Positions 33,457 to 38,276 of a DNA stretch of 38,276 nucleotides are shown in pieces. A program made the translations under genes and the position numbers. The notes under the pieces were generated by a model. It was not told where the DNA came from, ran no database searches, and was given only the letters and a program-made list of their open reading frames with translations. The number at the start of each line of letters is the position of its first letter. Positions within the stretch are counted from its first letter, which is position 1. The stretch is from NCBI GenBank assembly GCA_003963075.1, contig RXJV01000098.1:1-38276 (forward strand), written 5' to 3'. This DNA comes from Burkholderiales bacterium. Its GTDB lineage: Bacteria; Pseudomonadota; Gammaproteobacteria; Burkholderiales; Burkholderiaceae_C.

Positions 33457-36216
33457 ATGACTTCAGCTCGCCTGCCTTCCCTGCACGCACTGGCCCACGC
33501 CGCGCTGCTCACCGTCACCGCCCTGGCCGCGCACGCCCAGGAACAGAAGCTCGAACGCGTGGAGATCACCGGCTCCAGCATCAAGCGCATCGATGGCGAG
33601 ACGGCCCTGCCGGTGCAGACCATCAAGCGCGAGGACATCGCCAAGACCGGCGTGACCACCGCTGCCGAGCTGATGAAAAACATCAGCGGCAATGCCGCGG
33701 GCCTGACCGACGGTGCCAGCATCACCGACAACCAGGGTGGCCAGCGCGGCTTCAACGGCGCCAACCTGCGCGGCATCGGCGTGTCGTCCACGCTGGTGCT
33801 GCTCAACGGCCGGCGCATGGCCAATTTCGCCTCGCCTGGCGACAGCTCGGGCGTCGACCTGAACAACATCCCGGCCGGTGCCATCGAGCGCGTGGAAATC
33901 CTGAAGGACGGTGCCTCCGCGATCTACGGCACCGATGCCATCGGCGGCGTCATCAACTTCATCACCCGAAAGGATTACCGCGGCGCGGACGTCAACCTCT
34001 ACACGGCGCGCACCCAGGAAGGCGGCGCCGACAAGACCAGCGTCTCGATCGGCGGTGGCGTGGGCGATGTCAACAAGGACGGCTACAACGTCTTCGCGGT
34101 CATCGATGCGCAAAAGCTCGGTTCGCTGAGCGCACAGGATCGTGACTTCATCCGTTCGCGCCCCCTGGCCGACAACGATCTGTCGCTCTATCTGTCCTCG
34201 CGCACCTACCCGGCCAACATCCGCCTGCAGGGCAGCTCCAGCTCGCGGCGCAACCAGCTCGCCGCGCTCAAGGCCGGCGGCTACAAGATCAACGGCCAGG
34301 ACGTGACCCAGCGCACCTTCAACCCGTCGGCGCCTGGCTGCAACCCGCCCAACACCATCTTCGCGCCCTTCAACCTGCCCCAGGCCTGCAGCTACGACTA
34401 CATGCAGGACACGCAGATCTACCCCGAGGCCAAGAAGCTCTCCTTCCTGACCCGCGGCGTCGTCAAGCTGGCGGCCGACACCGAGCTGTTCGGCGAACTG
34501 CTGGAGGCCCGCGCCACGACCAACTACGTCAACAGCGGCGTGCCGGTGCAGGTCTTCGATGTGCCCTTCGGCATCCTCAACAAGAACCTCAGCACCAAGA
34601 TCCCGCTGCCCGACAGCCAGCTCACCACACTGCGCCTGCGTGCATCGGAGGCCGGCAACCGCACCAATGAAGTCACCAGCCGGGCCGAGCGCATCGTTCT
34701 GGGCGTGAGCACGACGCGCGGTGACTGGGACTACAGCGCCGCTGTCAACCGCGCCGTCAACACCACCAACGACCGCTACACCGGCGGCTACTTCCGCTAC
34801 GACAAGATGGTGGCCGGCGTGCTCAGCGGCGCCATCAATCCCTTCGGTCCCTCGGGCAGCGCGGGCCAGGCCGTCTGGGCCGATGCCCGTGTGGTGGACG
34901 ATGCCCGCAAGGCCAGGGGGGTGACCACGACCTTCGACGTCAAGGCCAGCGGCACATTGATGGAGCTGCCCGCCGGGCCGTTGGGCGCCGCCTTCGGCCT
35001 GGAGCGCCGCCGCGAATCGACCTCCTTCACGCCGTCCGACCTGATCAACAGCAACCTGATCGCCGGCGACCGTGGCACCTCGACGGATGCGAGCGGTGTG
35101 TTCACCGGCGACCCGACGCGCGATCGCGTCGTGGCCACCAGCAACAGCCGCAACATCAGCAGCGCCTATGGTGAACTGAACGTGCCGGTGACCAAGGAGC
35201 TCGAAGCCCAGCTGGCGCTGCGCTATGACAACTACAGCGGCGTCGGCAGCACGACCAATCCCAAGCTCGGCATCCGCTGGCAGCCGAACAAGCAGTTCCT
35301 GCTGCGCGGCTCGGCCGGCACCGGATTTCGCGCGCCGACCATCAGCGAGCTCTACCGGCCGATCAGCTACGGATCGGCATCGGCGTCGCCGACCGATCCC
35401 GTCTGCGTTGCGGCCGGAAACTCGCCGACGGACTGCTCGGGCCAGCCGCCCGTCACGCGCTACAGCAACCCCAACCTGAAGCCCGAGAAGTCCAAGCAGG
35501 CCTCCTTCGGCGTGGTGCTGGAGCCGGTCAAGCAGCTCAGCATGAGCCTGGACTACTGGGCCATCCGCAAGACCGATGTGATCAGCGATATCGGCATCCA
35601 GACCATCATCAACAACCAGGCCAAATACGCGCGGCTGATCACCGACGATGCCGACGGGTTCATCACCAACATCGACCTGCGCAAGGAGAACCAGGGCGGC
35701 CTGAAGACCTCCGGCATCGACGTCGAGGCCAACTGGCGCGGCGACAGCAGCGAGTACGGCCGCTTCAGCGCCAGCTTCAGCGGCACCTATGTCTTTGAGT
35801 ACAAGCGGCAGTTCGGCGCCGGTGACGACTACGTCAGCAACGTCGGCCGCTTCCTGAACGACCAGGTCATCCAGCGCTGGCGCCACCGCGCCAGCATCGA
35901 CTGGGACCTGGGTGCCTTCGGCGTGACGCTGGGCAACACCTACTACTCCAGCTATGCCGACCAGAGCACGCTGTGGAACCCGCGCACCAACAAGAAGCTG
36001 GACGACCGCATGGTGGCCGCCTACAGCCTGTGGGACCTGAGCGCGTCCTGGAAGGTCAACAAGGCATTCCGCGTTCGCGGCGGCATCCAGAACCTGCTCA
36101 ACACCCAGCCGCCGTTCTCGAACCAGGACCAGTACTTCCTGTCGACCTACGACCCGACCTACACCGACCCGCGAGGCCGCACCTTCTACCTCAGCGCGAG
36201 CTACCAGTTCCGTTGA
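33457..36216 (+). CDS. TonB-dependent receptor, likely for cyanophycin or its fragments
   Basis: The 919-residue outer-membrane protein has a signal peptide (cut after about 27, AAHA), a plug domain (about 35-160; VEITGSSIKRIDGETALPVQ, LRGIGVSSTLVLLNGRR, IERVEILKDGASAIYGTDAI) and a beta barrel ending in FYLSASYQFR. The GSSIKR type of plug is common in receptors for peptides and carbohydrates rather than siderophores. It is transcribed away from the cyanophycinase operon, sharing the operator region. Role in capture or uptake of the polymer or its products is inferred from context; no tonB-exbBD genes are here. The ATG at 33457 follows a CGAGG ribosome site. Confidence 0.88.
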   Translation: MTSARLPSLHALAHAALLTVTALAAHAQEQKLERVEITGSSIKRIDGETALPVQTIKREDIAKTGVTTAAELMKNISGNAAGLTDGASITDNQGGQRGFNGANLRGIGVSSTLVLLNGRRMANFASPGDSSGVDLNNIPAGAIERVEILKDGASAIYGTDAIGGVINFITRKDYRGADVNLYTARTQEGGADKTSVSIGGGVGDVNKDGYNVFAVIDAQKLGSLSAQDRDFIRSRPLADNDLSLYLSSRTYPANIRLQGSSSSRRNQLAALKAGGYKINGQDVTQRTFNPSAPGCNPPNTIFAPFNLPQACSYDYMQDTQIYPEAKKLSFLTRGVVKLAADTELFGELLEARATTNYVNSGVPVQVFDVPFGILNKNLSTKIPLPDSQLTTLRLRASEAGNRTNEVTSRAERIVLGVSTTRGDWDYSAAVNRAVNTTNDRYTGGYFRYDKMVAGVLSGAINPFGPSGSAGQAVWADARVVDDARKARGVTTTFDVKASGTLMELPAGPLGAAFGLERRRESTSFTPSDLINSNLIAGDRGTSTDASGVFTGDPTRDRVVATSNSRNISSAYGELNVPVTKELEAQLALRYDNYSGVGSTTNPKLGIRWQPNKQFLLRGSAGTGFRAPTISELYRPISYGSASASPTDPVCVAAGNSPTDCSGQPPVTRYSNPNLKPEKSKQASFGVVLEPVKQLSMSLDYWAIRKTDVISDIGIQTIINNQAKYARLITDDADGFITNIDLRKENQGGLKTSGIDVEANWRGDSSEYGRFSASFSGTYVFEYKRQFGAGDDYVSNVGRFLNDQVIQRWRHRASIDWDLGAFGVTLGNTYYSSYADQSTLWNPRTNKKLDDRMVAAYSLWDLSASWKVNKAFRVRGGIQNLLNTQPPFSNQDQYFLSTYDPTYTDPRGRTFYLSASYQFR

Positions 36217-36228
36217 GCGGCACCGGCA

Positions 36229-36265
36229 CGCCGGCAGGCAGTGGCTGCTGAAGGGCCTGCCGGCG
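36229..36265 (+). terminator. Stem-loop after the receptor gene
   Basis: A perfect 11-bp inverted repeat, CGCCGGCAGGC / GCCTGCCGGCG, with a loop of 15 bases, begins 13 bases after the receptor stop codon. It has no T tract, so it may be a stability or Rho-linked structure rather than a classic terminator. Confidence 0.5.
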
Positions 36266-36597
36266 CTGGAACGGGCAAAAAGCAAGAGGGGGACGGCCGA
36301 AACGGCCTGCGCCTCGATCCATAACTTTGCGAGAACGGCAGAGCCATAACTGGGTCTCACCTTGCCGGTGGCGCTTATCTGCGCGAGAAGTACCGGCGGA
36401 CTCATATACAAGCTGCTGGCTGCCATGGGCAAGACAACTAGCGCACTGCGACAGCACAGTTATGCAGCGCCTTTCTGGTCCTTGGCAAGGTTATTGGGCG
36501 GCGGCGACGGGGAGTGAGCCCCGGCTTGTGCGGCTGCCCGCATGGGCTGCCGGAGGAGGGACAATCAAAAGAGGCGCGGCAATATTCACCTGAGCGA
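36266..36597. other. Gene-free region with short repeats
   Basis: No gene is recognised. CCATAACT occurs at 36319-36326 and 36344-36351, and its inverse AGTTATG at 36458-36464. Two nearby stretches share GCGAGAA followed by GGC (36330, 36383). The look is that of recombinase-binding end repeats of a mobile element, not proved. Confidence 0.4.
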
Positions 36598-36851
36598 TTT
36601 GGGAAATTCGAGTTGCCGCTGCGCACCTTGTACTACGGCCCCGTGAAGGCGGCCTCGCCGCTGCAGGAGCGCTTTGTCACGCCTATCAAGGCCATGATCG
36701 AAGAGAACCCTGGTTTGGCTACCGGACGGTGGCGCATCTGCAGGGGTTCAACAAGAACACGGTGCGCCGGATCTTCCAGCTCAATGGCTGGCACGTGCGC
36801 AAGCGGCCGGCGGGCTTCAGGCCTCGGATGTTGGTGCCGATTACGGTCTGA
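36598..36851 (+). pseudogene. IS3-family transposase fragment with a frameshift
   Basis: Two frames give one conserved piece of an IS3-type OrfB. The first reads LYYGPVKAASPLQERFV and IKAMIEENPG. A single-base loss near 36713-36716 then shifts the frame, after which FGYRTVAHLQGFNKNTVRR, IFQLNGWHVRKRPAGFRPR continues to a TGA at 36849. The catalytic DDE core that should follow is missing. It is non-functional and marks past insertion beside the Rhs locus. Confidence 0.75.
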
Positions 36852-37019
36852 GCCATGTCCGACGGTTCCGCCGGCATCATCGTGAGCCAGCGGGAGTGGG
36901 ACAAGTTTCAGGATGCGTGCGGCCAAGCCGCTCGCTTTAGTTGGCTTACGACTTCGTCGGCGAGATGTCTCAAATCCCTGCCGGCAGCAACGCCTGGCGG
37001 CCAGCCCGGACACGGCCTC

Positions 37020-37481
37020 TTACCTTTTCGACCCAGAAGGAAGGCGGCTCTCATAGTCTACGAGCAAGGTGGCTAGTTTTTCGGCCTCGCTTGCGCCAGG
37101 TTCAATGCCGCCGCCCTCCAGTATCCCCTTCACCAAATAATACTCATTGAGGGACTTAATATTCCCTCTCTTGAGCACCTGAAGATAATTTTTTGAATAT
37201 TTCGCCCTGACCTGAGACAGCGATGGCGCACCATTAAACAACAACCTCTTATCAGCTTCCGAAACCAGTTCTGGACTCCAATGACTGGACACTTCGACAC
37301 AGTCGTTGACTGCCATTCCAAGACCACGTCTTGCCTTCGAGGGGGATTTTCTTTCCAACTCTGCCAGTACGACGAGAGGATGAATTTCCGGAGGGTGATG
37401 CGGTTTGGCTTCAAACCATTCGTAAAAGAAGCCCAGGAACTTCTTCAAACCCTCAAAATCTTCTTCTGACATTGTTGACAT
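37020..37481 (-). CDS. Probable immunity protein for the Rhs toxin
   Basis: A 153-residue soluble acidic protein (MSTMSEEDFEGLKKFLGFFY..) starts five bases after the toxin stop. A GTG at 37496 overlapping the toxin end is an alternative start. No family is recognised, but the position directly behind an Rhs toxin tip, small size and lower GC content than the surrounding genome fit a cognate immunity gene. Blocks include LAELERKSPSKARRGLGM and SKNYLQVLKRGNIKSLNEYY. Confidence 0.6.
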   Translation of the reverse strand: MSTMSEEDFEGLKKFLGFFYEWFEAKPHHPPEIHPLVVLAELERKSPSKARRGLGMAVNDCVEVSSHWSPELVSEADKRLLFNGAPSLSQVRAKYSKNYLQVLKRGNIKSLNEYYLVKGILEGGGIEPGASEAEKLATLLVDYESRLPSGSKR

Positions 37482-37486
37482 TTCGT

Positions 37487-38276
37487 TTACTGACACGTGC
37501 AGTTTCCTGAGGGAATTGCTTCTCCAAATTCTACCAATGCATCGTTCAAGTAAAACGGACGCCGCGGATTCCAAGTGCTGATGCCGTTAATCATATTTCT
37601 TGAACTCCCTCCAGAACTTTGAGCGCCTCCGTTGACTTCAATCAACTTCTGCTCTCTGCCTCGAATAGCGGAATAGTTATCCGAGGAGCGATCGAGCACT
37701 GGCGGCAGGAATCCTTCAGCGTTCAACAGTGGTTGACCCATTGCTCTATTTTTAATGTTTGTGTTCGGGTCATCGTAGCCTGAGGTCCGGCCGCTATAGC
37801 ACTTGCCTGTCTTGGGGTTGTAGCGCGTATAAGTCTGATAAGTCTTCTTGCGCTCCTCTTCGGCCGTTCGTGTCGTTGAGGTCGAACTTGAGTTCGATTC
37901 GCTATTTGGACCGACACCAGGAGGGAAGTCTGGGTCAAAGCGTCCGCTCTTCCTGCCAGGGACAACGATGACTACCTGTCGACCATCCGCATCCGTGTAG
38001 CTGACAGGATTGCCCAGTACGTAAGCATACGGATCAATGCCCGCCACCAAGCCCAGCGGATCTGGCTGCGTGTACCGCCCCACCCGCGGGTCATAGTAAC
38101 GGTTGCCGTTGTAGTACAGCCCGCTCTCGGCGTCGAAGTACTGCCCCGGCAGGCGCAGGTTGATCGTGGTCTTGGTGCCGGTACTGCTCGGGTCTTCGTT
38201 GGGCGGTGTGCTGCCGAAGGCGTCGCTCTCCCAGGTCCAGACGATCCTGGCGCTCTGGTCGCTGGCTTTCCTGGGG
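37487..38276 (-). CDS. Rhs-family protein, C-terminal part with GIY-YIG/URI-like toxin tip (5' end outside window)
   Basis: 262 residues are visible. The first part is the RHS core end: [38 protein letters not shown] and [19 protein letters not shown], the usual cleavage-site region before a variable toxin. The tip then has [18 protein letters not shown], like the first half of GIY-YIG, and [13 protein letters not shown], with Arg and Glu where that fold has its catalytic pair. Nuclease activity is inferred. Rhs proteins are delivered by type VI or similar machines to competitors. The tip switches to lower GC than the core, showing exchange of toxin modules. Confidence 0.85.
   Translation of the reverse strand, partial: PRKASDQSARIVWTWESDAFGSTPPNEDPSSTGTKTTINLRLPGQYFDAESGLYYNGNRYYDPRVGRYTQPDPLGLVAGIDPYAYVLGNPVSYTDADGRQVVIVVPGRKSGRFDPDFPPGVGPNSESNSSSTSTTRTAEEERKKTYQTYTRYNPKTGKCYSGRTSGYDDPNTNIKNRAMGQPLLNAEGFLPPVLDRSSDNYSAIRGREQKLIEVNGGAQSSGGSSRNMINGISTWNPRRPFYLNDALVEFGEAIPSGNCTCQ

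Noticed and set aside
33463-36432. A 989-codon open frame on the minus strand across the receptor gene
   Set aside because: Same type of antisense shadow; the plus-strand receptor has clear domains and signal peptide.
1-38276. tRNA, rRNA, replication origin or integrase gene
   Set aside because: None seen on reading both strands.

Overview
The window is a GC-rich (by eye about 65-70 %) chromosomal segment of a betaproteobacterium of the order Burkholderiales, most like the Roseateles/Rubrivivax/Ideonella group. The basis is protein style and gene order: lptF-lptG-cbiX-cysB run away from pepA-holC. No database search was possible, so the genus is a guess.

Left flank (1-1850): decayed mobile DNA. 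There is the tail of a CDS cut by the window edge, an eroded IS66-type tnpA-tnpB-tnpC set on the minus strand, a nested set of hairpins, and an orphan 3' end of dnaB that starts abruptly. Two overlapping small genes follow; one is an HNH-like protein with a changed HNH histidine.

Core (2282-25831): ordinary housekeeping and accessory genes. In order: a LysE-type exporter overlapping its MocR-type regulator; a two-subunit Tat-exported molybdenum oxidoreductase (iorAB type); a large SPFH protein with five vault-like beta repeats next to a KdpDE-like two-component pair; an alpha/beta hydrolase; an MscS channel; a glutathione transferase; an unknown conserved protein; a phosphotransferase; a Crp/Fnr regulator facing a FimV-like protein; cysB, cbiX, lptG and lptF; pepA and holC; and an orphan branched-chain amino-acid binding protein ending at a clear intrinsic terminator.

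Right-centre (25916-36216): a manganese exporter (GDT1/UPF0016) preceded by a yybP-ykoY Mn2+ riboswitch, then the most interesting locus. A tightly packed minus-strand operon encodes an exported cyanophycinase, a CphZ-like zinc dipeptidase, a YfcC/DcuC transporter, an ArgR-type AraC/GlxA regulator, an arginine N-succinyltransferase (AruF/AstA) and a shortened AruG-like partner. A TonB-dependent receptor is transcribed divergently. The shared intergenic region carries half-sites matching the Pseudomonas ArgR pattern (TGTCGC-N8-AA, 21-bp period), one pair facing each way. Together this reads as an arginine-controlled system for scavenging external cyanophycin: polymer cleaved outside or in the periplasm, beta-Asp-Arg moved inward, the dipeptide split in the cytoplasm, and arginine sent into the AST pathway. 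No cyanophycin synthetase is present.

Right flank (36217-38276): transposase debris, short recombinase-like repeats, then the C-terminal end of an Rhs protein (minus strand, running off the window). Its tip looks like a GIY-YIG/URI-type nuclease toxin and is followed by a probable immunity gene. This stretch is visibly more AT-rich than the rest.
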